64,000 bases of DNA, taken from NCBI GenBank assembly GCA_030062745.1, contig CP099839.1:29883451-29947450 (forward strand), in the 5' to 3' direction. This document shows, one piece after another, positions 45,101 to 56,719 of the stretch. The stretch's first letter is position 1; each line of letters starts with the position of its first letter. The translations under genes and the position numbers were made by a program. This DNA comes from Capitulum mitella (taxonomy: Eukaryota > Arthropoda > Thecostraca > Pollicipedomorpha > Pollicipedidae). The notes under the pieces are model-generated. The model was not told where the DNA came from. It saw only the letters and a program-made list of their open reading frames with translations, and did not search any database.

Positions 45101-48100
45101 ATAGTATTTGCCAAACAAAAGCCATCAGAATGAATATACGAATGCAATGAACAATGAATAGCCAATATAATGAACATACTCTCAAGGCGGCTGCGATTTT
45201 AAAGATAACATTGTATAATGTCGCAGTTAATGCCTGCCCGGTCTCAGATCTTCTATGTGCCTCTACACTACATCTATCTTGTACGTGCCATTTGTTATGG
45301 TTAATGCACCATTTCGCTCAATCAGTCTGGCCTACCCCAGCGTAATGAAGTAACGACTCTGTGCGCTATGAGTAGATATATTCTGCAGCATTCACACTGT
45401 CTTCCATGAGCGTTGATTCCTTTAAATAATTGGGGGCCGAGCAGAGGGTGCGACAGCCTAACCTCCCCCAAAATGTGCGTTTGTCAATGGATCTAACCCA
45501 CTTTATTTTAACCAATGGAAGTTCATAGGGTTTTTTGTTACTATTTATCACGCAAAAATTCCATTTATCCCCATGTATAAAGGTATATATAGACAGAAGA
45601 TAGATAGAAAGATGCATCGCTACGTACATTGTTCTATACCTTCTACCTATCTATTATCTACTGCAGCCATTCTTTCATTTTTATTACTCATTTACCTCTG
45701 AAACCGGCAGAAAATATTAGAGGGGTGGGCAAACCAACATTGGGTGGGCCAGAGCCCGCTCAAAAGACTACAAATCGACACCCTTGCTGCCTTTATATCA
45801 TATTTCATTTCGTTCGTTCATAAAAGTTCATTTATTCATTCACATCATATTCTTAAGTATTCTGTGTTCAAACTCAAAGCTACCATGACTGACAATTAGA
45901 TTCAGAAACAGAACTGCGCGTGTGAACCTGAGCCACAACTACTTGTCCTCTGCGCTTTTCAAGGGATAATCCAAACACCATTTTTCTGCGTATTCCAACT
46001 GATTAGTTTATAACCATTTATATAGGCCCTTATTTGAATGTGGACTTTTTTGTGGACACATTTTTTACAAATAAACGTATTTTTATAAGTAGGAATAGAC
46101 ATTATGCTATCAATTGTTGTTAAAAGCATAAAACGATGCTTTTCTTAATGCAATTTCCGCAGGAGTACTTCTTTGACATTTTTTTCGTCATTTCTTGTCA
46201 CCCTCTTAGTAGCGGGCTGGTTTAAGCCGTTTGAAACCAGTGACGAAGTAAGTTCAGCCAGCTGCTGCCCACCCTACCAGCCGTCACAGGGAGCAATTTC
46301 ATTTGGCATTCAGAACATTTCAAAAGAATGCTCACTTCTGCCGTTTTTTCAAATTTAGTTTAAAGCCATTAAAAATGTCACATGCCGTATTTTATTGTTT
46401 CATTTCCCCCAGAAATTCATACTGCGTCAAAATCCACTGAACCAAAAAATACATGTCTGTGTCTCTATTATGAGAACACTGGTGATGCCGCCATACGATT
46501 ATCCGAATACCGGAATGGGTCTGATATCGAGCACTAGGTTCCAGCAGTGAATACGACACAGTTGTGATGGTAATCAGGCTTTAGGCACTGGGCATCGGTG
46601 AGCATTACACACACGAAAAAGTCTGAGTAACTTGTCACTTCAGCTAAATATTTCACGGTCCACCAAACACAACGGGCCATACAAAATGTTTGGTCAAAAG
46701 CCGTCCGATTTGGTATTGTTCTTTTCTGGTAGCGTTCGCTGGCCAGCTCTAGCAACGCTAGCAATGAATTCTTTTATTCGTCATGCAACGCAATCTATTC
46801 GTCATCAACTAGTGCACCACAAAAACCGTGGGTAACCACTGTGAACTCCATAACGGTGAAATTCGAGATAAAATGGAACTGAAAACGACGTCAACCTCCA
46901 GGACCTATAACCTGCCCTTCTCAGTTTACAACACATGATGAAGATGGAATATTCCCATCAAGCAGTGCACAGGTGGTGGTAATCTGGCGGTTTTATGAGT
47001 TTTTTTTTTGGCTCCATCAACAACGGGCAAAGGCAAGCCTCAGTTTAACGACTGGCGAGCAATTAATACAATTCAAGCCCCGTAAGCGGATTCAGGCAAT
47101 GACGCCTTTATGGTTGCGTTCACGGTCTAAAACCGGACGGAATGCAAGTCGAGAGCGACGGAATTCGACCCTTCCCCCCCTTTTTACACGGGACTTAACG
47201 CCTACTCTGGCAACCTCCGGAAAACAAACTCATAATCATCCTCTAATTTCCCAAAGTTCTTTCAATTATGCTCCAATTAAACGGACGAAATTGTTAGTTA
47301 GGGCAGACCCCGTGATCTTGGCGTCTTTTTAATTAAAGGCAGGATGAGTTAGCCACTGTGCCGGGCTTTATGCTTGCCTTATTCCGCGATGTCAAAGGGA
47401 TTCCGGCGACAGAGAACGCCAGCTCTGCCCGCGTTTTTGCTTAGATTGGATGGCACGATTAAAAGAATGAGTCGCCAACTTCCCGGGGCGATTTCTTTTA
47501 AGGAGTTTCAGTCAGATCGGGGCCGGAAAATTGCCCGGGAGATTGTTGGCCGGCGGGACAGGAGGCGGCAAACATGTCAAAAAACCGCGTCAACAACAGG
47601 GCGGCCGAGCTGAAGTCGGCTCCAGAACGTCAGCCAGGCGGGTCCGTCCAGAGGACGCTGCCAGTGCGAACGGCCGCACCCGGACAGCGTACGTCACACA
47701 CAACAGCGGTCACACAGTGGAGATGTAGACAGGTTCAAATAAAGGTGGACGACACAGAAATGTCCGGTACTCTTGATGGAAAATGAGTCAACAGTTATCT
47801 CCCACACCACCACCAAAGAACAGCCCACCTGCCTCAGCCTACATCAAACCAGCTTTCTGTTGCAGACTCAGTCTTCACTCAGCATTAGGCCGGGATGATT
47901 TTTTTTTCGAAAGCGTGACCAGAAACTTCATTGCTTGAATACTTAAGCCCATATATACATCTACATGCTTCCTAGATTTCAAACATAAATAAAAACGCTC
48001 GCTGTGAACACCACCATGCGACTTCCGGCATATCATGGGATAACTGGCGATTCTCTTCTCGAGAAGTGGGAACCATGATCCATCCTTCATACTGTGGGGA

Positions 48101-48535
48101 CCCACCTCCCAACCCAGGTCATCCCTGTGGGAGTAGTGACCCACCTTCCAGGCAAAGCTGTCCCCGGAGAAGTGACCCATCTCCCAGGTGAGATCGTCCT
48201 GTAGGAGCAGTGACTAGTCTCCCAGACGAAACTGCCCCTAAAGGAGCAGTGACTAGCCTCCCAGCCGAGGCCGTCCCTGTAGGATCAGTGACTAACCTCC
48301 CAGCCGAGGCCGTCCCTGTAGGACCAGTGACTAAACTTCCAGCCGAGGCCGTCCCTGTAGGACCAGTGACTAACCTCCCAGCCGAGACCGTCCCGGTCAC
48401 GGCGCTCCCGTCCGGCGCCGGTCAGCTGCAGCAGCCGCTCCACCTCGGCTCGGCAGTGGTCGGCCACCTCGCCCGGCCGTAGTGCCACGCCGCAAATCGG
48501 ACAGCTGGACGGGTCCACCGGCGACGGCGCGTGCT
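36107..48535 (-). CDS. RNF220: E3 ubiquitin-protein ligase RNF220, six 3' exons (N-terminal half not seen)
   Basis: RNF220 is a RING E3 ligase that ubiquitinates Sin3B and modulates Wnt and Hedgehog signalling in vertebrates. Exons (minus): 48535-48375, 37978-37835, 37506-37356, 37191-37113, 36586-36412 and 36178-36107, with phases agreeing throughout (0,0,1,2,0). The first visible exon encodes SSCPICGVALRPGEVADH, the conserved Cys-x2-Cys motif of the central domain. The second has VRGNRQLRLR. The third has the acidic EDEEVDVLGD. The fifth has a coiled coil (LERLRAQLAALEHE) followed by RING residues CRCGVC, STHCWHVHCTQCW. The last completes the RING with CPQC and ends DDLNAIHV; its spacing after the coiled coil matches the family closely. 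About 259 residues are present, against 566 in human, so upstream exons are missing. Between the first and second visible exons lies a 10.4-kb intron. A 39-bp minisatellite begins at the end of the first visible exon. Confidence 0.9.
37979..42880. other. RNF220 intron, downstream part
   Basis: Mostly AT-rich intron without further recognisable exons. At 40980-41340 and 41580-41830 there are GC islands rich in GGCCGGCC. Near 41045-41125 the words GCACGYCCGGGGCCCATTAG occur twice about 54 bp apart, a short local duplication. Confidence 0.4.
42893..43365 (+). mobile_element. Solo diverged relative of the adjacent foldback element
   Basis: TTGCCGGTTAACCC at about 42902, GGGGGCAGATTCTGTCCCC at about 42960, CCATCCAGGGCACATAAAAAG at about 43250 and GAGCTAACGTTCGTTGGGAAA at about 43328 follow the same order as matching words in the left arm of the element at 43651-44835. 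It is a diverged, same-orientation copy of one arm, with its own insertions and deletions. No coding capacity was seen. Confidence 0.6.
43651..44835. mobile_element. Foldback (long inverted repeat) element
   Basis: Two arms of about 570-600 bp are reverse complements with moderate divergence. CCGCCGTTTCATGCCGGTTT on the left matches AAACCGGCATGAAAAGGCGG on the right. AGGGCAGATTCTGCCCTC matches GGGGCAGAATCTGCCCCC, and AAAGCTAACG matches CGTTAGCTTT. The centre (about 44165-44325) is nearly perfect: GCCAGGGGCG, CATCGGTTTTCGGG and TGTCCATTAACATGTTC all have inverted partners around a small loop near 44245. It carries no transposase-like frame, so it would be non-autonomous. Flanking target duplications were not resolved. 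It lies inside the long RNF220 intron. Confidence 0.8.
44840..48060. other. RNF220 intron, upstream part; nothing recognised
   Basis: AT-rich to mixed sequence with only short open frames. No exon with a recognisable peptide, no RNA gene and no clear repeat beyond short TATC/GATA runs near 45590-45660. Confidence 0.4.
48100..48375 (-). repeat. 39-bp minisatellite that reiterates the RNF220 exon end and splice donor
   Basis: On the minus strand, the exon end GGTCTCGGCTGGGAG|GTTAGT is followed by units of 39 bp, each again containing GGCCTCGGCTGGGAG or a variant and then TTAGTCACTGG. The true donor and the copy two units on are both GAG|GTTAGT; the copy between reads AAGTTTAG and further copies read GAGGCTAG or GAGACTAG. 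About four units are clear (48219-48375) and more degenerate ones run to about 48100. Since 39 is 13 codons and the units are open, the exon frame continues through them (repeating HWSYRDGLGWEVS). Confidence 0.85.
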
Positions 48536-50055
48536 CTGGCGGAGACGGGACAGGTCAGAGCGGGAGACACACACACATACACACACACCACATCGTAGAG
48601 TCCACCGAGTCAGTGCGTCCCCGACGGACACTAATAAAACCAAGTGCTACGTCTCAGGATTTCGGCACGGGAAAGGTTCAGGGTTCACTTTCGTGCCACC
48701 AAAACCACCCTCAAATGTTGATTTATCGTCGGATTCGGGCAATTTAATTTCACTAACGTGGAAAAATATTACAGTACATGCGATAAGACACATTTCACAC
48801 CAAAATTAGCAAGGATCACCCAATGCTAACAAAACAAAAACTTCAAAGCACAGTCACTCGTCCCGAGAGGAGCACATGGACAAGACGATGACATGGGAAT
48901 GTTGAGATGACGGAACCGGGAGAAAGAAAGAGAGACATTGAGAATGGAAACAAGGCAAGGTAATGGGAAGACATCCCAAGTCCGGATAGCCCCGTAACAC
49001 CACCGGGGATGTAATCTCTTGCGTGGGAGTCCTGACGAGCAGAATGTCTCGGCTTCCACTCCCGCCAGACGCACGTTTCTCCGCACCCCAAGCGGCAGCA
49101 AGCACGACAAATCGCCACTCTAATGACGCACAAACGCAACCAACAAAGACATCATCACACTAACACCAAACAGGCATCCACAAAGGAATGCTGACGCGTT
49201 TCCAGACAATTCTTCCGCAAAACAAATGGTCAGGTGGCGGACACGCAGATAGCACTGCTGTTTACCCAGCGCTAACAAATGTTACCACCATTCTCCGGGG
49301 CTCCAACAAACGACCATTCGCGGGCGCCGCGCGCACTGGCCTCCCCGAGCGGCCCGGTAAACGGCCGAGCTCAGCGCCGCCGAATTATCGCCGCTTCGTC
49401 CGGCCCGCTAACCGCGGGCCGCCGCTCGTGCAGCCATGCATCACACGCCCGGCGCCGGCGCGCCCCACACCTTCTCAAAAGCGGCCCGCTCGTAAAGAAT
49501 TTAATCAAAAGTGCGCGCGGCCGGGCGGCGGCAGAGGCGGCGGTGGCGGCAGAGGCGGCCGGGCCGGCCGGCCGGCCGCCGCAGAGGTCGTCAGTCACCG
49601 CCGGCCGCCCTCTTATGAGCGCTGTCATGCGCCGCCATCAGCGGCCAATCTTCCGGCGGCGGCCCGGCCGGCTCAGCCCGGTCCGTGCCCGGTTATTGCA
49701 TTCCCGACCGGCCGGCCAGCACGGCCGTCCTGATACAGGACGGCCAGTAGGATTCCGCGGCGACGGCCCACAGGTCCCGCACTGGCCAAAGCAGTTTCCC
49801 AACAGAGCCATCACCGGCTTGTTCGCCCGGTAACAGCAAAACAGACACGCCATGCCACAGGTCATTTATGCACATCGTTGTCATTCGTTCATCATCAAAA
49901 TATACCGCTGGTATGTAACCGCCGACTGCAATCGGACACCAATGCAATAAATCTTCTATCACAACTGCTCGCGCATACAGCGCATGCACATCGGCCACTC
50001 TTAATCAGTGCGGCGCGTTCACGCGGCATGAAGAGGGCCGGAGACGGGGGTCCCA

Positions 50056-50100
<45 letters not shown>
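50056..50100 (+). repeat. (GCC)15 microsatellite
   Basis: Forty-five bases of uninterrupted GCC trinucleotide, followed by AGCAGATG. It lies in noncoding GC-rich sequence; polyalanine or polyglycine frames across it are not evidence of a gene. Confidence 0.95.
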
Positions 50101-50101
<1 letters not shown>

Positions 50102-50800
50102 GCAGATGTTGCCACCTCATATCGGCTTCCGCACAATTTGTCATAGGTGCCAATTGATGATGTGGCGGTAACAAGTGGTGCTGAGCGCGAATTAAGTCGG
50201 CAGGCGGCGCGGTAAAAAGGCCGCCGGCAATCACGCGGCCGCAATCACTGCCCCCTCCCCACCCCCTCCCGAGGTCGGGGCGCGCCGCGACTGCGGCGAA
50301 CCGAAGAGTGGTACGTCACCTCTGCGTCACGACCGCGCAGGGGGCGCCAGCTCGGCAGACTGCTGACGGAGCTGGAAACATCAGCAGGTGTCTAATGCTG
50401 TGATCGGAATACGAGTCCTTTCAGAAGTGATCCCGCTTGAATAATATGCACCACAATGCAAAGGGGCTGCATAAATAAGCCTGCGAAAGGCGTCAACAAA
50501 GCGGCAATTTCGCCGCCGGTCAATCGGGTGGCTGGCGGCGGGTTGCCAGCCTCCCCGCCGTCCAATGGCCGCTAAGTGTCCCTGAATGTCAGCGGGAACA
50601 GTGGGCCGAGCGACGGCGAAAGGAGCGACCGACCGACCGCGGCCTGGGGAGGGGTCCAATACACGTCACCGATATATCCGGAGAGCGGGGGAGCGTCACG
50701 CAGGGGAGGGGAGCTGGCGAGACACAGGGGCAAGGCCACTGGGAAACGGCAGAGTCAGAAAAAGAGCGGAGCGAAGAGGAGTAGAAGCGAGAGCCAGGGG

Positions 50801-50972
<172 letters not shown>

Positions 50973-53949
50973 GACACCTTGTCGCGCGGCGCGGCCGGGT
51001 CGGGCCGACCCCATTGTGAGTGCCGACTCTGAATGGGACGGCGGCGCAGCTGCCGGGCCGAGTCACACGCACGCAGACAAGTCAGCGCCGCCGCCAGAAG
51101 CCAGGTGAGAGCCGGTCGGCCGGCCCGGCCCGGCTCAATACCACAATAAATTACCATTCTACTCGATAAACGGCATTAAATGGACCCGGCCGTGAATGGC
51201 TGCCGGCGCCATTAGCCGCGCCGCTGAATGCCGCGACAAAGCGGCCTCTCGAGCCGACACGGCCGGTCGGCGGCCGCAGCTGCAGCCGCGCGGAGCCCGG
51301 CACGGCACGACCTCCAGTCCCGCCGAGCCGGACCCGGAGACGGCCGGCCCAGCGCGAACGAAACAAGGCGGCTGAAAAACACCGGCCCTTGTCCACGAAT
51401 TCACAAGCAACGCCGCCAACATCAGGCCTTCCGAAGAGGTTTCGACCCTTCCCCGATGGTCACCTGGACCTGCCCCTGTACCCGCCTCGTCCGCCTCATG
51501 TCTCTGCCTCTGCACCGTGCCTCGTTGTCGCCTCTCCCCGGCTGGGCAGGTCGTCAGCTGGGACCGGCCGGGATCGTTCGGCGCCGGCGGCAGCCGAACC
51601 GGCGTCGCGTCCCACTTAGCGCCACTCGGCGCCGCGCATTGACTCGACCGCTGACAAATTTCACGGCCCGGCCGCCGGAAAGGCCGCGCGCCGACAAAGC
51701 GGCCGCCGACAATCGATGCGCGGCCGAGACAAATGGTGGGCGCGGCGCGGCGATAAAACATCGCCGCCGACGAGCCGGCCAGCGCGGCCGCCGGCTCGTT
51801 ACTCATCTGTTACAATTAGCGCGCGCGCGCGGCGGCCGCCCATCATCGTAGCTATCCGTCAGCGGCCGGCGACGGACGGCTCGGCGCCGGGGACCGCGGC
51901 CGTCGGCGGCGGCCGGCCGAGCCAGCTCCGCGCCGGCCGCGCCTGCAGATGCCATCGCCGGCCGCCATCCAATATCGCGCTGTCTTCGGCCACATCCTGA
52001 GATTGAATTACGGCGCCCTCGCATCGCTATTTTCGCCGATTTTCCCATTAATTTGTCGGCGGCATCTGTCACTTGTCTGCCGGCTCTCCAATCATTTATC
52101 TCCACCAAAGCGGCGTTAAAACGCTGCGAACCACGACTGGTAAAACCATTACAAGCACTTAGCCGGCGATGATAGATTTGCCTTTCTATAATGGCATCAA
52201 TGGCTCGCCATTAGAAGACGCGGGTCGGCAATTGAATATAATCCGGACCGGGACCAAGTCAAGCAGATCTCCTGTCGTCCCAATCAGCCAGCGCGGCGCG
52301 GCCGCCAGCTCGTCTATTATCTAATTCCGGCCCGACTGGGACGGCGCGCCCCGATTGGCCGGCCGGCGCGGAGCGGGCGGGGTCTGTCGGCGGAGGCGAC
52401 GAATGGCGGCGGGCGGCGGGCGGCGGCCGGCGCGCGGCTGACCCCCGCCCAGCCCCGGCCGGCCGGCCGGCCTACCACCAGGCCGCCCGCCACCACCCGG
52501 TCCTTCAGGACGGTGGACACGGATCGCCGCGCAGGTGGCGATATGGCGTCGGCGCTTATCTCGCTGCCACAGGTGCAAATACACCATGAATCACTGTCAT
52601 GACCAGCCGGCACACCGTTATCTTTCACCAACATGCTTGCTTGATGTCGATTTTCTCCGTGATAACGCATGCCCCCGGAGCGAATGGATATATTCCCCTC
52701 TCCGTGGTTTATTTATCTGCCGGGACGGGAAAAAAGCAGGGGTTCGCGGCAAAATCCCGGTACATGAATATCCCTGAGGGTCTGGTGAGGACTTTAACGT
52801 CTAAGAGTAGCAAAAGTACGTTCAGTTCATCTTTTACATAACTACGCCACGTAGCCTTCGGCTAGAGACAGAGGGCCTGTTCCTAAAGCTCCTCCAACCT
52901 ACTCTAGCCTCCTCAAAGCTCCTCAGAGTTTGTTCCATTCGCACCTCAGTTTCCTCCACGCTCCTCTAAACTCCGCCGGGCTCCTCCAAATCAAGAGCAG
53001 TTCAAGTTTGAGCAGGTTAGATTTCACCGAAAGTGGCGCGCCTGTCACATATCACCCTTCGGCAAACTACTGACTACCGTTCCGAACTACTCCAGCCGTC
53101 CCATTGGCCAAGGTAATCAAACCCCCTCTAAGCTCATCAGTCCTGCCTTCCTCCAAACCCCTCCAAAGAGCAATGGAACAGACCCAGAAAAACCTCTCCG
53201 CAAGGCATCGCGGTCTCTGAATGCTACTGCAGGATACAGATATACGTCCTCCATAAATGGTGTTACGTAGGTCACGCTTCTGGTTTGAGTCGCGGATTCC
53301 AGCTTGCGGCCATGTGCGTCTAAGCACCTGACTGCCACGTCTTCCCGCCGCGGTGATACGACGTGGGCCGACAGAGCGCGCCCCGGCCGGCCGCGGCGTT
53401 CCTCCCAAGACCCAGCATACGAGGGGGAGTCGGGCCGCGGCACCTTTCACTGCCAGCTCCCGCCCCTCGGGGAGCGCGGCACCGCCAGATCCGTCTGCCT
53501 TACGACCGGGATCCTGGTCATCGGCGCCACACGGGATTTTCTCACAGGAGAGCGGGGTCGACGGATGACTGGCGAAACGCGGTGTTGACAAACGACGCTC
53601 AGACATGACGAGTGGAACCCGCAAAAACAGGCGGCATCAGCCATGAAGGGAGGGTGGCTAACCGGATCCGATCTGAGTTCTGCCGCAGAGACGCCCGGCT
53701 CTGAAGCTCTGCACGGACGCTCATCGGGCCATGTCTTGCGATTCCCAACGGTTGAAGAGCATCAGTTCTACTAAGCATCTCCGTTATCACTTTAACGCTT
53801 GGTGTCGCCAAAAAGGTAAATGGAGGACACGACCACTTCTTTTTGAGGAATGCAACAAAATGTAGTCAAAATACGGAAAATAATTCCTTAGGAACATGTA
53901 CGCCCCTTCTCGGTAACGTCCTAGACGTCACAATCTTCTCATTGCAGCC

Positions 53950-54545
53950 AGACTTGTAACCGATTCACTAAACTGGGAATCGATTCAACTCTGATTTACA
54001 GCCCAAGAAGGTGATTCTAATTCTGATTCGATTCACATTTGAAAACAGAGCATCGATCCATGTCTGATTTGCAGCCCTAGTCGGTAATTCTGATTCTGAC
54101 TTTTACTCACTTATGAAAACAGAGAATCCATTCGATTCTGATTCAAAGACCATTTTCAAGTGCACGAAGTTGATTTCATTCACGATTCGTGACCCAATTC
54201 ACGACTCGATTTTATGCCAAATAACAAAAAACGTCCTAGTTTACTCGCCTTTTTTGCAATAAATGCAATAACCAGTTGCAATAATTTGCACCTACCTGGA
54301 ATTTTCATTTTCTGTCCTCATTTAGTCCTCTGCTGTCACTGCTGATATATCTCTTGACTATTCTTACACATATTGGAAATAAATGGTCCCATTTATAACA
54401 TAAACAAAGCATGCATTTGAATTAATCAGGATTTGTGACTGGACTCCGTGAATCGATTCCCGAGAACTTCGTGAATTAATTCGATTCTGATAGCTGAGCC
54501 AAAATGTGATTTCGAGTCTGATTCTGATTTACAATTGTTGTACAG
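53950..54545 (+). repeat. GATTC-rich dispersed repeat, copy A
   Basis: AT-rich block with many GATTC/GAATC words, for example GGGAATCGATTCAACTCTGA, then TCTGATTTACAGCCC, GATTCACATTTGAAAACAG, CACGATTCGTGA, and CTCATTTAGTCCTCTG. The same words in the same order appear on the opposite strand at 60905-61705. It has no coding capacity and is probably a short non-autonomous transposon or satellite-derived family. Confidence 0.75.
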
Positions 54546-54549
54546 AGAC

Positions 54550-55760
54550 AGAATGCTCTCGGATTAAACTATGCAAAAAATATCGCAACATTTATAAGTG
54601 GCACTGCACTTCTTGAACAGCTTAACGAAATACGATGCTAGCAGGCCCATTTCGTCACGGGATAGGCTAGCAAAGACCCTCACTCCACAACGACCGGTAA
54701 GGAGTTTGTGTCCAGGCTATTTCCCGCGCTGGTCTGTAATCCCAGGCTTCACAATGAACGGTCTCTATATTGCCAGATGAGTTTCACTGCTGGCCGCGAG
54801 GAGTGAGGTACGCATCTTCAGCCGTTAGCAAGGCAAAAATAAAGTGTGCCACGCATGAGATCCGCAAAGTAGGCAACCACAAACGCCGAAGTTGTCCTTT
54901 CAAAGTAACCCAATGTCACGACGTGTCCGGAAAATAAATTACATACATCAAGGCAAGTTGGCTTTGCTGACTACGTCCGAATGTGCTCCAATTTGTTGCC
55001 TACTTTTTACGCACAGCTACATCTGTATATGGAAATCGCTGTTGCCATCGGCAAGAGATCGACGACGAAGTAGCACGTGATTGGTTGGCGGTCAATTAAC
55101 TGATGAAAGAACTCCCAGTGTGCCTAGCAAGAGTTTGAGTAAAGGCCCAAAATAAGTTCTTTCAATGCCGGTTAATAATACCCCAATCTAAGGAAAACGA
55201 TGAGGTACGTAGGCTACCTAAAACTGAAAATGCATGACGCAAATGTACAACAAAAGAAACACATCGCGCGTTGGAAATCTACCACAGCCTTCTGTTAGGG
55301 AGCAAAGTGAGCGCACATCCAAAAGAACAAGGAAACCTTCCAAAACATACTTCACTGATACCTACTATGCCGGATAACAACGTTTGAAAAATGGGATTTC
55401 AGAAAGTTTCCTCCTCCTTTGGCCCATGCCTCTTACAAGCCAGCCTGGTGAGTTCTCAAAACACAGCAGGTGCACTCAACAATCATGGGCTATTTTATTT
55501 TTGCACTACTTAAAACGCTTCCCGTTTGCACATATGTAAGCTCGTGACAAACCACACCAGTAGCACACTGTCACCACTGCATTCAGCAAGTAAACAGGAC
55601 GGACGTCAAACAAGGTTGCTGTCACACTGTTGTCCAAAATTACGCGCAAACCAATGCATAGCGTTCAAAAGTCATCTTTACTGCTGAATCGCCAATTCGC
55701 TTGCAGCAACTCACTGATTCGACTCCTTTAAATTCAAGAAACCCCGAGGTTACTATCTTG
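54550..55760. other. Spacer, nothing recognised
   Basis: Mixed-composition noncoding sequence with only short open frames between the dispersed repeat and the 33-bp array. Confidence 0.4.
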
Positions 55761-55960
55761 TGCCACAGCTGAGCGTAACGCCGGCCAAGTTGGGTGCCTG
55801 GCCACACCCAGCCCAAGAAGCCTATGACCTTCAGCAAAACTGGAAGCTGACGGAATACGTAAAATGTGCCTGGTCCGTGGGACCTCGAGGCGTTCCAACT
55901 GTCCGACTATGCGACTGGGACGACGGCCTGGGCCTGGGCCGGGGCCGGGGCCGGGGCTCT

Positions 55961-56719
55961 GACTCAGTGGTGGCCGGCCGGGGCCAGGGTTCTGACTCGG
56001 TGATGGCCGGCCGGGGCCGGGGTTCTGACTCGGTGATGGCCGGCCGGGGCCGGGGTTCTGACTCGGTGATGGCCGGCCGGGGCCAGGGTTCTGACTCGGT
56101 GATGGCCGGCCGGGGCCGGGGTTCTGACTCGGTGATGGCCGGCCGGGGCCGGGGTTCTGACTCGGTCATGGTCAGCCGGGGCCGGGGTGCTGACTCAGTG
56201 GTGGTCGGCCGGGGCCGGGGTGCTGACTCGGTGATGGTCAGCCGGGGCCGAGGTTGTGACTCGGTGGTGGCCGGCCGGGGCCGGGGTGTTGACTCGGTGA
56301 TGGCCGGCCGGGGCCGGGACTCTGACTCGGTGGTGGCCGGCCGGGGCCGGGGCGCTGACTCAGTGATGGTCAGCCGAGGCCAGGGCTCTGACTCGGTGAT
56401 GGTCAGCCGGGGCCGGGGTGCTGACTCGGTGATGATCAGCCGGGGCCAGGGTTCTGACTCGGTGGTGGCCGGCCGGGGCCGGGGTTTTGACTCGGTGATG
56501 GCCGGCCGGGGCCGGGGTTCTGACTCGGTGATGGCCGGCCGGGGCCGGGGTTTTGACTCGGTGATGGCCGGCCGGGGCCGGGGTTCTGACTTGGTCATGG
56601 CCAGCCGGGGCCGGGGTGCTGACTCGGTGGTGGCCGGGCGGGGCCGGGGTTCTGACTTGGTCATGGCCAGCCGGGGCCGGGGTGCTGACTCGGTGGTGGC
56701 CGGCCGGGGCCGGGGTTCT
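55961..56719 (+). repeat. 33-bp minisatellite, 23 units, GGGGCCGGGG core
   Basis: The unit is GACTCGGTGATGGCCGGCCG plus GGGCCGGGGTTCT. Twenty-three units fit exactly in 759 bp with no insertion or deletion, and two subtypes alternate irregularly (GTGGCCGGCC and GTCAGCC). A 33-bp period is 11 codons, so the array is open on both strands (DSVMAGRGRGS on plus, a Pro/Arg-rich undecapeptide on minus). No splice signals, conserved flanks or start context support translation. Runs of four Gs at regular spacing could form G-quadruplexes. Confidence 0.93.

Noticed and set aside
49188-49833. Two plus-strand frames of about 180 residues
   Set aside because: GC-island composition effect; Arg/Pro/Ala-rich with no domain, and no splice structure.
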